DNA from: Candidatus Gastranaerophilales bacterium
Lineage (GTDB): Bacteria > Cyanobacteriota > Vampirovibrionia > Gastranaerophilales > Gastranaerophilaceae
Direction of reading: 5' to 3'
Length of the DNA: 64,000 nucleotides
NCBI GenBank assembly: GCA_944324855.1
Contig: CALUXY010000006.1
Coordinates: 1-64,000 of the forward strand
In this document: in pieces, positions 1 to 8,899 of the stretch
How the letters are laid out: each line of letters opens with the position of its first letter
Numbering within the stretch: position 1 is the first letter of the stretch
Notes under the pieces: generated by a model
What the model saw: the letters and a program-made list of their open reading frames with translations, nothing else
The model's database searches: none
What the model was told of the DNA's origin: nothing
Translations under genes and position numbers: made by a program

Positions 1-1022
1 GGCTGTCACCTATGATGCATGTTATTGTATCTATAGGTATAGGTATTGCAATCGGCTACGGCTCTCACCTTATCCTGACCCACCAGATTACATCAGGGAA
101 CTTCGTATCCTTTATCACCGCTCTTATCATGCTATATCAGCCTGTAAAAAATATCGGGAACAATTTTAATGCTGTTCAGTTTTCTTTTATGGCTATAGAG
201 CGTGTATTTGATATTCTTGATACCCCGCCAGCAATAATTGATAGTCCGAATCCCGTTCAAATGCAAGGTATAAAAGAAAATATTGAAATCAAAGATGTTT
301 GTTTCGAATATGTTCCTAATGTACCTGTACTGAATAACATAAACCTCACCGTCAACAAAGGAGAAACGATTGCGCTTGTCGGGAACTCAGGCGGCGGGAA
401 ATCAACAATAGTTAGTCTTATTCCACGGTTCTATGACGTTAAATCAGGTTCAATTAAGATAGACGGAATTGATATCCGTGATTATTCACTCCAAAGCCTA
501 AGACAAAATATCGCAGTAGTGTTTCAGGATAATTTCTTGTTCTCCGGAACAATCCGCGAAAATATACTTCTCGGAAAAGAGAATGCAACAGAAGAAGAAA
601 TCCAAAATGCTCTTAAAATGGCTTATTTAGATGAATTTGTTTCAACTCTGAAAGACGGACTTGATACCCAAATAGGCGAGAGAGGAATACTTCTATCCGG
701 CGGTCAAAAACAGCGTGTAGCCATAGCCCGCGCGTTTATCAAAGATGCGCCTATCGTAATCCTTGATGAAGCAACTTCCGCCCTTGATAACAAATCAGAA
801 GCGATAGTTCAAAAAGCTATAGATAATCTGATGAAGGACAAGACAGTATTTGTTATTGCACACCGTTTATCAACTATTCAAAATGCAGATAGGATAGCGG
901 TAATTAATGAAGGCCAGCTTGTAGAACTCGGAAATCACGAAGAATTGATGAAAATCGAAAACGGGAAATACAAAGCCCTCTATGAAATGCAGTTTAAAAG
1001 AGAAGGGGTAGGGGTGAGGTAA
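1..1022 (+). CDS. ABC exporter, permease-ATPase fusion, C-terminal part (MsbA-like)
   Basis: The reading frame is open to the left edge, so the N-terminal part of this gene lies outside the window. What remains is the last membrane segment of the permease followed by a complete nucleotide-binding domain. Counted from the Met at base 12, the Walker A GNSGGGKS is at about residues 124-131, the signature is LSGGQKQR, Walker B is VILDEATSALD, and the switch histidine is in AHRLST. This is the layout of the homodimeric half-transporter exporters (MsbA and multidrug or lipid exporters), which flip lipids or drugs across the inner membrane. The substrate cannot be read from this part. Confidence 0.88.
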   Translation, partial: LSPMMHVIVSIGIGIAIGYGSHLILTHQITSGNFVSFITALIMLYQPVKNIGNNFNAVQFSFMAIERVFDILDTPPAIIDSPNPVQMQGIKENIEIKDVCFEYVPNVPVLNNINLTVNKGETIALVGNSGGGKSTIVSLIPRFYDVKSGSIKIDGIDIRDYSLQSLRQNIAVVFQDNFLFSGTIRENILLGKENATEEEIQNALKMAYLDEFVSTLKDGLDTQIGERGILLSGGQKQRVAIARAFIKDAPIVILDEATSALDNKSEAIVQKAIDNLMKDKTVFVIAHRLSTIQNADRIAVINEGQLVELGNHEELMKIENGKYKALYEMQFKREGVGVR

Positions 1023-1564
1023 TAGAAAAAGTGATTAAGCGGGTGAATAGTGAATTGTGATTAGTGAGTAGACGTTTTTACGTCATTACGAGGAGGGGTA
1101 AAAATATGTAGACAGAATTTTAATCCAATATATTTACCCTGACGAAGTAATCTTTTTGACAAGTGATTAAGGGGTTGGTTAGACTAAAGTCTATTCTGTT
1201 TAGTCACTTATCAAAACAGATTCTTCGCATACGCTCAGAATGACTGTAAATCTATTCACTTTTCACTGTTTACTAATCACTGAAAATAGATTGCCGCGCT
1301 ACCGCTCGCAATGACTGGTTTTTAGTCGTTTTGTCGGATTAGTAAATCCGAACTACTATCTAATTAGAATTCCTTAATAACTTGTCAAAAAGAGATTCTT
1401 CGGCTAAAGCCTCAGAATGACAAGAAACCAATTCACGACTCACGATTCACAACTCATGAAAAACATTTCCTTCCATTTACCCCTAGTCACTTGTAAAAAA
1501 CATCCATTTACCCAGTTTATTCACTGTGTTATAATTTCATTGAACAAAAAGAAAGGAGAGTTTT
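1023..1564. repeat. Gene-free stretch made of dispersed repeat fragments
   Basis: No gene is seen in this 542-bp stretch. It is assembled from pieces that recur elsewhere in the window. One family is the imperfect palindrome beginning CGTCATTACGA (1081) and ending in AGAATGAC or GCAATGAC (about 1207-1246, 1289-1317, 1383-1424). A second is a low-complexity family of variations on TCACTATTCACTAATCACT (1031-1070, 1255-1280, 1432-1458). A third is a small hairpin reading TCGGATT-agt-AAATCCGA near 1334. The left palindrome half at 1081 is split from its GAAGTAATCT part by about 45 bp, which looks like insertion or decay. The last 70 bp carry the promoter of the next gene. Confidence 0.6.
1507..1535 (+). 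promoter_or_regulatory. Promoter of the iron alcohol dehydrogenase
   Basis: TTTACC at 1507-1512 and TATAAT at 1530-1535 are separated by 17 bp. The same TTTACC -35 with 17-bp spacing precedes the PurD-like gene (8900) and ComM (35990), which supports it as the local housekeeping -35 variant. Here a ~25-nt leader with an AAAGGAG ribosome site follows. Confidence 0.6.
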
Positions 1565-2764
1565 ATGTGGGAAAAAGACATAGATATTAATCAGGTTCGT
1601 GAAATTAGGACAAGAACTCTTGTTTATTTCGGCTGCGGTGCAATCGAAAAAATTGAAGATATCGCAAAAGACTTGAAATCAAAAGGTATTGATAAATTAA
1701 TCGTTATGTCAGGACGTAACGCATACAAATCAACCGGAGCTTGGGATTATGTTGAAAAAGCTCTAAAACACAATGGTATAGGTTTTATCAATTATGATAA
1801 AGTTACTCCAAATCCTACAACTCAAGCCATTGATGAAGCTGCAGGCATGGCAAAAGAATTTGGTGCAAAAGCGGTTATTACAATAGGCGGCGGTTCTCCT
1901 ACGGATGCAGGTAAATCTGTTGCAATACTTTTAAAATATCCTGAAAAAACAGCAGCAGATATTTACGAATTTACATTCACTCCGACAGAAGCTGCGCCGA
2001 TTGTGGCTATCAATCTTACTCACGGTACCGGTTCTGAAACAAACAGATTTGCCGTTGCAACTATTCTTGAAAAGAATTACAAACCGGCAATTGCTTACGA
2101 TTGTATTTATCCTACGTACGCAATCGATGACCCGAAGCTTATGGCAAAATTGTCACCTAAACAAACAAGATATGTATCAATTGATGCCGTAAACCACGTT
2201 GTTGAAGCTGCTACATCTCTTGTTGCATCTCCATATTCAATTTCTCTTGCAAGAGAAGTTATTGAACTTGTAGGAAAGTATTTGCCAAAAGCAATTGCAA
2301 ATGCAGAAGATTTAGAAGCAAGATACTATCTATGTTATGCTGCAATGATGGCGGGTGTTGCCTTTGATAACGGGTTATTACATTATACACACGCTCTTGA
2401 ACATCCTTTGAGTGCAGTTAAGCCTGATTTTTCACACGGTTTGGGACTTGCAATCTTACTTCCTGCGGTTATCAGAAATATTTATGCTGCAAAAGCTGAT
2501 ACATTAGCATATATTTTAGAACCAATTGTTCCGGGATTAAAAGCTGATGCTTCCGATACCGAAAAAGCTGCAACAGGTGTATATGAATGGTTGAAATCGG
2601 TTGACGTTCCGAACAAATTAAAAGATGAAGGATTTACTGATGCTGATGTTGATAAATTAACCGAGCTTGCATTCACGACACCTTCTTTAGATGGTTTGTT
2701 AGGTATTGCGCCGACAAAAGCGGATAAAGAATCTGTTGCAAAGATTTATCGTGATTCTTTATAA
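1565..2764 (+). CDS. Iron-containing alcohol dehydrogenase
   Basis: A 399-residue group III (Fe-dependent) alcohol dehydrogenase, which interconverts an alcohol and an aldehyde with NAD(P). The N-terminal nucleotide-binding half carries GGGSPTDAGKS at residues 108-118. The likely metal ligands, matched to the FucO pattern, are D207, H211, H276 and H291. The length is normal for the family. The ATG follows an AAAGGAG site by 6 nt and a clear promoter. The gene stands alone, and its 3' end overlaps the convergent TPR gene by 19 bp. The substrate cannot be assigned; a fermentative butanol or ethanol dehydrogenase role is plausible in an anaerobe but is inference. Confidence 0.9.
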   Translation: MWEKDIDINQVREIRTRTLVYFGCGAIEKIEDIAKDLKSKGIDKLIVMSGRNAYKSTGAWDYVEKALKHNGIGFINYDKVTPNPTTQAIDEAAGMAKEFGAKAVITIGGGSPTDAGKSVAILLKYPEKTAADIYEFTFTPTEAAPIVAINLTHGTGSETNRFAVATILEKNYKPAIAYDCIYPTYAIDDPKLMAKLSPKQTRYVSIDAVNHVVEAATSLVASPYSISLAREVIELVGKYLPKAIANAEDLEARYYLCYAAMMAGVAFDNGLLHYTHALEHPLSAVKPDFSHGLGLAILLPAVIRNIYAAKADTLAYILEPIVPGLKADASDTEKAATGVYEWLKSVDVPNKLKDEGFTDADVDKLTELAFTTPSLDGLLGIAPTKADKESVAKIYRDSL

Positions 2765-4140
2765 GAACTAAATGCGTGGCTAAAATTAAGAAGTTGTTCC
2801 GCAAAGAATTTGATATATGATTGACAGTCCAGATAATTTCTGGACTGTTCTATTTTTATTTTTGTATTGTTAAAAATAGGGCCGTTATATACAGTTAATT
2901 TTCTGTTTTTGTTTTTATAAAGCAGAACTTCTACAGATATATTAGGAATATCTGCTTGCTGGTATTTCCTGTATGTGTCAGGAATAATTGTACTTTCTCC
3001 GATGGAATCTCCCGGAAGCAAATGGTTTGAAGAATCTATTAATTGTCTTGAATATGTTTCTATAATCTGATTATTTAATTTGTAAACTACGTCCATACTT
3101 AAATTTGGTATTATATAATTTGAGATATTTTGAAGAGTAAATTTAATTATTATTTTATATTTATCTCCGCGTTTTACAAGTGATGCATTGGTTATTCTAA
3201 AATCAATATCTTGCAAATAGATAAGGTTTCTATAAACATTTTCCAGCAATTCTTTTGCTCTAAAATCATACAGCTTTGCTCTTGCTGTATCTCCCGAAAT
3301 AGCGTATTCGTCAGATAGTCTCATTAGTATGTTATAGTATGCTTTATAATTAATCCTTGTAGGGTCTTGTTTAAACAGTTTTTTGAAATATTTACAAGAT
3401 TCTTCAGGATTTGTATCTGCAAGTGTTAATGCAAGTTTGTATCTTACGTTATAATCATTTGGTTTAACGTGTTCTGCACGTCTTAAGAATTGGATTGCAT
3501 CATCAACACGGTTTGAATTAACACAGATATCGGCTAATAGTATTGCAGAATTAAAAATTTTATCATTTATTTGATTCATATATCTTATACCCGGGGTATA
3601 AAGTTTTTTCCAATAATATGCCGCTGTTTCATATTCTTTCAATGCTTTATAATATAAACTTTTTTTATAATAAGCATCACCAAGTTTGTAATACAGTCTT
3701 GCTTGATATTTTATTAATGATTCATTCGATTTTTGAGGAAGTATTTCCATTATTTCTTGTGCTTCATTAAATCTCCCTCGTTCAATATAAAATGATGCAA
3801 GTGAATAAAGAGGTTTATATACATTCATAGGTGCTTTTTCGACAGCTTTTTTATAGTAGTATTCTGACCTATCATATTCTTTAACAACGCTATACAGATA
3901 TCCTAAATGAATATCTATTCGATAGTCATTCGGATGAGTTGCTTCCAAATCTTCGTTTTGGCTGATAACAGTATTTTTGATGTATTCGTTAAATACACGT
4001 TCGCTATATTGGGATGATGCGTTATTAATCACGTCATACTGGGCATAATAAATAATCATCCCTGCAAAAATTATTGCACCGAGTATTGTCCATAATATTG
4101 TTGTTATGTATGAAATAAAGTTAATCTTATATTTATTCAT
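2746..4140 (-). CDS. Membrane-anchored TPR-repeat protein
   Basis: A 464-residue protein with one N-terminal membrane segment (about residues 10-31) and then a long run of helical TPR-like repeats (about 60-320). The C-terminal part (about 330-440) looks beta-rich and resembles an extracellular or periplasmic domain. The topology suggests a single-pass inner-membrane protein with the repeats on one side acting as a binding scaffold. Its start overlaps the 3' end of the upstream mgtC-like gene by 8 bp, so the two are translationally coupled and end the peptide-transport operon. No precise function is recognised. Confidence 0.75.
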   Translation of the reverse strand: MNKYKINFISYITTILWTILGAIIFAGMIIYYAQYDVINNASSQYSERVFNEYIKNTVISQNEDLEATHPNDYRIDIHLGYLYSVVKEYDRSEYYYKKAVEKAPMNVYKPLYSLASFYIERGRFNEAQEIMEILPQKSNESLIKYQARLYYKLGDAYYKKSLYYKALKEYETAAYYWKKLYTPGIRYMNQINDKIFNSAILLADICVNSNRVDDAIQFLRRAEHVKPNDYNVRYKLALTLADTNPEESCKYFKKLFKQDPTRINYKAYYNILMRLSDEYAISGDTARAKLYDFRAKELLENVYRNLIYLQDIDFRITNASLVKRGDKYKIIIKFTLQNISNYIIPNLSMDVVYKLNNQIIETYSRQLIDSSNHLLPGDSIGESTIIPDTYRKYQQADIPNISVEVLLYKNKNRKLTVYNGPIFNNTKIKIEQSRNYLDCQSYIKFFAEQLLNFSHAFSSYKESR

Positions 4141-4855
4141 TTACACCCTGGATTGAAATAGAATCGACTCCCGGTAGTTTTTCTACTTTCTTGTAAAGTG
4201 ATTGAACCGGTTTTTTTGATGATATTTCAACAGTCATGCTAACTTTAATTTTTTCAGGATTTTCAAAAAGTTTTTGTATTTTTAATGCCTCAACTGTTTT
4301 GAAATTATCAGTCATAAAATCTTTTATGTTGTCAACTTCTTCTTGCTGGCAGAAAAGAGTAACTTTCAATCGTCTGATATTTTTAGATGAATTACTTAAA
4401 ACTTTTCTTTCAAAGACTCTTATAAGAGTTAAAACCAAAACAGATGCAAATGTTGCAGCTGTTGCAATGCCGTACATTCCGCTGCCGCAGGCCATACCGA
4501 TACTTGCAGCCATCCATAGAGTCGCTGCCGTTGTTAATCCAAAAACTGTCGGCCCGTTTCTTAAAACAGTACCTGCACCGATAAAACCGATACCGGTGAC
4601 GATTTGAGCTGCAACACGTGCTGTATCTCGAATACCATTTGGGTGATATTCCGGTATATCCCCTGAAAACATTGGGAATCCGTATATAGAAATTATTGTG
4701 AATACACAAGCTCCTAAACATACAAGAATATGAGTTCTTAAACCTGCATATTTATTTGTAATCTCACGTTCAAATCCTAAAATAAATCCTAAACCAATTG
4801 CAGCTAAGATTCTGACAATTAAATCTATATTTAAAGGGTCTATTATATTTTCCAT
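4133..4855 (-). CDS. MgtC/SapB family inner-membrane protein
   Basis: A 240-residue protein with the MgtC fold: four to five hydrophobic segments in residues 10-150 with the conserved GFERE and GLRTH motifs near the first segment and the GIGFIGAG motif near residue 90. It ends in a small ACT-like domain of about 80 residues. MgtC proteins are tied to growth at low Mg2+ and modulate membrane ATP synthase in pathogens; the role in other bacteria is open. A CGGAGAA ribosome site precedes the ATG. The gene follows the oligopeptide permease gene by 21 bp and overlaps the TPR gene, so it is probably co-transcribed with both. Confidence 0.85.
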   Translation of the reverse strand: MENIIDPLNIDLIVRILAAIGLGFILGFEREITNKYAGLRTHILVCLGACVFTIISIYGFPMFSGDIPEYHPNGIRDTARVAAQIVTGIGFIGAGTVLRNGPTVFGLTTAATLWMAASIGMACGSGMYGIATAATFASVLVLTLIRVFERKVLSNSSKNIRRLKVTLFCQQEEVDNIKDFMTDNFKTVEALKIQKLFENPEKIKVSMTVEISSKKPVQSLYKKVEKLPGVDSISIQGVNE

Positions 4856-4876
4856 ACTATTCTCCGATTTAATATC

Positions 4877-5935
4877 TTACTCTCTGATTCTTCCTTTTGG
4901 ATCTAATATATCTCTTATTGTATCACCTATTAGATTAAATGCTAATACTGCAATAAAAATTAAAAATCCGGGAGTCAAAAGCCAAGGTCTATATAATATA
5001 TTAATATATTCCTGTGCTTCTTTCAACATATTTCCCCAGCTTGCATCCGGCTGCTGTATACCGAGTCCTAAAAAGCTTAAACCTGATTCTGCCAGAATAT
5101 ATGAAGGGACAGATAGAGTCATCGCAATAATTACATAGCTTGTCGTCTGCGGTAAGATATGCTTAAGAATTACTCTCAAATTTGAAGCACCGATAGTTTT
5201 TGCTGCAAGTACGAATTCTTCATTCTTAATAGACAAAACCATCCCTCTTACGACTCTGGCAAATCCTGACCAGCCAATAAGTGCAAGGATTACTACAATA
5301 AGCGTGAATCTTTGTGTACTTGTCATATTTGATGGAAGTATTGCCGCAAGTATTATCAAAAGATAAAAACTCGGAATTGCCATAACAGCTTCCGCAAACC
5401 GCATCATAATATTGTCTACCCAGCCGCCAAAATATCCTGATATTCCGCCATATATGAGTCCTATCGGGAATAGTATAAATAGTGATAAAAATCCTATTGT
5501 CAAAGAAATCCGGCCGCCGAATAGTAATCTTGAAAATACGTCACGACCGTTAATATCTGTTCCTAAAAGGTAAATCCGGCCGCTTTTTTCAACTCCAAAC
5601 AGATGAATATTGGTTTTTATTAAACCTAAAAACTTATACTCTTCTCCTCTATTAAACAGGTTTATATAATACTTATGCGACCGGTCAAGCGTATACACAG
5701 CTTGATAAAGCTCCGGCATGTATTCACGTTTGTAGTTATAGGTATAAGGTTTTGAGAATTTACCTTTTTCATCTATGACAAAAATCTTTGACGGCGGTGC
5801 GTAAGACTGGTTTCTGTCTGAAAAATCTTTTGAATACGGCGCAATAAAATCTGCAAACAAAATCATCAGATACATTATAATCAGTATGATTAGAGCAATA
5901 CTTGCAAATTTATCTTTCATTATCTCACGAATCAT
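4877..5935 (-). CDS. Peptide ABC transporter permease, OppC/DppC type
   Basis: A 352-residue inner-membrane permease of the binding-protein-dependent family. The N-terminal membrane segment is followed by a periplasmic stretch of about 100 residues, longer than in typical DppC. Five more segments follow and carry the EAA loop (AAKTIGASNLRVILKHILPQ), which docks the ATPase. The start overlaps the 3' end of the OppB-type gene by 4 bp (ATGA). It forms a heterodimeric channel with that protein. No ATPase gene (OppD/OppF) is in this operon, so the energising subunits must be encoded elsewhere or shared. Confidence 0.88.
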   Translation of the reverse strand: MIREIMKDKFASIALIILIIMYLMILFADFIAPYSKDFSDRNQSYAPPSKIFVIDEKGKFSKPYTYNYKREYMPELYQAVYTLDRSHKYYINLFNRGEEYKFLGLIKTNIHLFGVEKSGRIYLLGTDINGRDVFSRLLFGGRISLTIGFLSLFILFPIGLIYGGISGYFGGWVDNIMMRFAEAVMAIPSFYLLIILAAILPSNMTSTQRFTLIVVILALIGWSGFARVVRGMVLSIKNEEFVLAAKTIGASNLRVILKHILPQTTSYVIIAMTLSVPSYILAESGLSFLGLGIQQPDASWGNMLKEAQEYINILYRPWLLTPGFLIFIAVLAFNLIGDTIRDILDPKGRIRE

Positions 5936-6903
5936 CTTGCCCCCCTTATTCTAGGGTCGGTTATTATTAATAAAATATCGGCAAGGAGATTCCCTAAGAC
6001 AAGCATAATTGAACCCATCATCAACGATGCCATAACGAGGTTTATATCGGATTTCATAACCGCTTCAAGTATCAATCTGCCGAGTCCCGGATATTGAAAT
6101 ACGTATTCCGTAAGTGCAGCACCGCTTAATAATCCTGCAAATTCAAATCCTAATAATGTTATCATAGGATTAAGTGCATTTCTGAGTGCATGTTTGAAGA
6201 TAACTTTAAATTCTGATAACCCTTTGGCTCTTGCAAATTTCACATATTCAGAATCCATTACCTCAAGCATATTTGCCCGCATCTGCCGCTGCAAACTTGC
6301 AAGTGAAATTGTAAATAAAACAGTTACCGGGAGTACTAAGTGTCTTGCAAGGTCAAGAATTTTCCCGCCTAATGACATCTCATCAAAGTCAAAACTTGTT
6401 AATCCGCCAACTGGGAATATTGATGTCTTTACGGCAAAAATCAAAAGTAATATTGCAAAGAAGAATGACGGTATTGCCATACCGATACTTGATAGGACTG
6501 TTAAAAGCCTGTCAAACTGACTCTTATGATAAATTGCTCCAAGAATTCCCAGTGGTACTCCGACAGCCCAGGTCATAAAAATTACTATTGAGGTTAAAAG
6601 CAGAGTATTCGGGATTCTTTCTTTTAATTTATCCGAAACCCTCTCTCCTGATGATGTTACACCTAAATCCCCTTTTACAAAAGAAACAGCCCATTTTGTA
6701 TACTGTACCGGAATAGGCTTATCAAGACCCAATCTTTGAGTTTCTTTTTGCAAAGTTTCCTGCGAAATAGAAGGATTTAACCTTAATTCCGCAAGCGGGT
6801 CTATCGGACTGAGTCTTATAATGAAAAAACTTATTATTGATACAATGAACAATAACGGAATTATTTGAATTATTCTTTTTAAGATATATTTTAATATGTT
6901 CAT
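5932..6903 (-). CDS. Peptide ABC transporter permease, OppB/DppB type
   Basis: A 323-residue permease with the typical OppB N-terminus (a membrane segment and the IDPLAELRLNP-like periplasmic motif) and the EAA loop ARAKGLSEFKVIFKHALRNA at about residues 220-240. It ends in the family motif for the last membrane segment and DPRIRGAR. It partners the OppC-type protein encoded just downstream. Both junctions are 4-bp overlaps, so binding protein, OppB and OppC are tightly coupled. It imports oligopeptides, dipeptides or nickel-type ligands; the substrate is not readable. Confidence 0.9.
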   Translation of the reverse strand: MNILKYILKRIIQIIPLLFIVSIISFFIIRLSPIDPLAELRLNPSISQETLQKETQRLGLDKPIPVQYTKWAVSFVKGDLGVTSSGERVSDKLKERIPNTLLLTSIVIFMTWAVGVPLGILGAIYHKSQFDRLLTVLSSIGMAIPSFFFAILLLIFAVKTSIFPVGGLTSFDFDEMSLGGKILDLARHLVLPVTVLFTISLASLQRQMRANMLEVMDSEYVKFARAKGLSEFKVIFKHALRNALNPMITLLGFEFAGLLSGAALTEYVFQYPGLGRLILEAVMKSDINLVMASLMMGSIMLVLGNLLADILLIITDPRIRGAR

Positions 6904-8750
6904 TTATCATTTCCTATATAAATTTCTTCAATATTATAAAGTATACCTGATAATGTTGTAGGATAAACATTTTTAAATTTTCTTCTTATCGCAACAACAC
7001 GTGTTGGAGAATACAGATATATTATAGGACGTTCGTCATAAATAATCTGCTGGTATCTGTCATAGTATTTTTTACGGTCATTAAAGTTAAGTTTTAATGC
7101 TCCTTCTTCAAAAATATTATCAAGTTCTTTTTCCCAGGATAATCTGTCATCTTTATTATATTGGGGTGGTCTTTGATTAAATAAATGCAAAGGCCCGTAA
7201 GAATTCCAAACATTTTTACCGTTATGAGGTTCCAGAGGTGAACCTGTCAACCCCATTATGCACATATCCCAGTCATAAGTATTGGTTAATTTATTTACCA
7301 GAGTATTAAATTCTACAGGTTTAAAGTTAACAGTCATACCTAAATCTGCCAAATCCTGTTTAATCATAACTCCGATAGATTCTCTCTCGGTGTTTCCGGC
7401 GTTTGTATATAAGTCGAATTCTACTTTATTTCCTGATTTATCGTAAAGCAATCCGTTTTTACTTTTATAAAATCCGCTTTGTTTGAGTAGTGATTCCGCA
7501 TATTTTAAATCCCTTTTATGTCCTTTTATATCTTTATTAAGATATATTCCATTCAGGCTTTCCGATGTGAATAAAGGTTCTGCAAGTCCTTGAGCAATAT
7601 TTGTAACCATACTGTCTCTATCAACTGCATAATCAATCGCTGTTCTGAAATTTAGGTCAGAAAACCATTTTTGCTTTAAATAACTGACATAAGGTTTTCC
7701 TTTTTCATTTTTGCGGTTGTTTAAATTTATTGCTAAAAACATTGTACCGGTATCCGGTCCCAGATTATATATTGCATAATCTGATGCTGCTTCTTTTGAT
7801 TTATATCTTGCAACGGTTGCACCTTGAAGGTTTATTGTATCTATTTCCTTTCCTTCAAATTTTAAGATTTCGTTATTTAAATCTCCGACAATCAAATATA
7901 CAACCTGATTTAGATACGGGAGTTTTTGTTTTTTCAGATTTATTTCGTAATAATTAGGATTCCTGTCAAATACTACTCTTTGTGCGGGTACGTATTTTTT
8001 GAGATGGAAAGCTCCTGAATATACAATTTCTTTCGGGTTAATAGTTGTTGCAAGTATTCTATCGAAAGAGTTCTCCCAATCAGGAATAGATGTAAAATAG
8101 TGTTTTGGAGCAATCGGGTTTGCAAGAATTCTCAAAAACGGTGCAAAAGGTTTTGGTACGGTAAATACAACAGTATAATTATCAATTTTTTTTATCTCCG
8201 GAAGTTTTCCGTCAATTATAATGCTATCTCTGACTGATGTATTACCAAGCCCTTTAAATACAATATCCTGCCAGGTAAATACAACATCGTCTGCCGTAAT
8301 CGGTTTTCCGTCAGACCATTTTATGCCGTGGCGAAGGTGAATAATATAATTATTGCCTTTTATTTCAATAGATTTTGCCAGTTTTGGTATAACTTCACCC
8401 GTTACGGGATTTGCTGATACCAGTCCGTCATACATCATATTTGCCATTTGTGAAGATGTTGCATCCTTAGCGGTAAATGGGTTAAATGTTTTAGGCCCTT
8501 CTCCGATTGTTGATGCAATTATTCTGCCTCCGAAATTTCCGACGGGCAATTGAGATTGAAGATAATCAATTCCTTTTATAGTGACAGTTTTAGGGTTTGG
8601 AAAAATTTGGTTGATAGAGTATTTATCAATATTAACTCCTTGTGTTATTGGTATTTCTGTTTCTACATCGGAGATATCACGATGAATACAAGCTTTTAAG
8701 CCTCCAAATATAATCCCGATTAAAATAATAAGATAAATCACTCTCTTCAT
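6900..8750 (-). CDS. Extracytoplasmic peptide-binding protein (SBP family 5)
   Basis: A large substrate-binding protein of the OppA/DppA type (SBP_bac_5). I place the start at the ATG at 8750, giving MKRVIYLIILIG, because this opens directly into a hydrophobic export signal. The frame upstream of it would add about 22 unlikely residues. A cysteine follows the signal (GLKAC), but the lipobox is imperfect, so lipoprotein anchoring is uncertain. The domain shows family features such as a GPKTFNPFTAKD-like motif and the WSDGKPITADDVVFTWQ motif. It captures peptides in the periplasm for the two permeases encoded downstream with 4-bp overlaps. A TATAAT lies on this strand at 8821-8816. Confidence 0.85.
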   Translation of the reverse strand: MKRVIYLIILIGIIFGGLKACIHRDISDVETEIPITQGVNIDKYSINQIFPNPKTVTIKGIDYLQSQLPVGNFGGRIIASTIGEGPKTFNPFTAKDATSSQMANMMYDGLVSANPVTGEVIPKLAKSIEIKGNNYIIHLRHGIKWSDGKPITADDVVFTWQDIVFKGLGNTSVRDSIIIDGKLPEIKKIDNYTVVFTVPKPFAPFLRILANPIAPKHYFTSIPDWENSFDRILATTINPKEIVYSGAFHLKKYVPAQRVVFDRNPNYYEINLKKQKLPYLNQVVYLIVGDLNNEILKFEGKEIDTINLQGATVARYKSKEAASDYAIYNLGPDTGTMFLAINLNNRKNEKGKPYVSYLKQKWFSDLNFRTAIDYAVDRDSMVTNIAQGLAEPLFTSESLNGIYLNKDIKGHKRDLKYAESLLKQSGFYKSKNGLLYDKSGNKVEFDLYTNAGNTERESIGVMIKQDLADLGMTVNFKPVEFNTLVNKLTNTYDWDMCIMGLTGSPLEPHNGKNVWNSYGPLHLFNQRPPQYNKDDRLSWEKELDNIFEEGALKLNFNDRKKYYDRYQQIIYDERPIIYLYSPTRVVAIRRKFKNVYPTTLSGILYNIEEIYIGNDK

Positions 8751-8864
8751 ATTAAAAGGATAGCATGTTTTTGAGATTTTAACATAGTACAACCGGTGGG
8801 TGAGTGGGAAATACAATTATAATATTTTTCAAATCAAAATGATTTCATAAATAAAATGAAAAAA

Positions 8865-8893
8865 TTTACCCATGTTTCTTTATATGTTATAAT
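8865..8893 (+). promoter_or_regulatory. Promoter giving a leaderless mRNA for the PurD-like gene
   Basis: TTTACC (8865-8870), a 17-bp spacer and TATAAT (8888-8893) are followed by only 6 nt before the ATG at 8900. Transcription would start at or next to the A of the ATG, leaving no room for a Shine-Dalgarno. Confidence 0.6.
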
Positions 8894-8899
8894 TCACTT

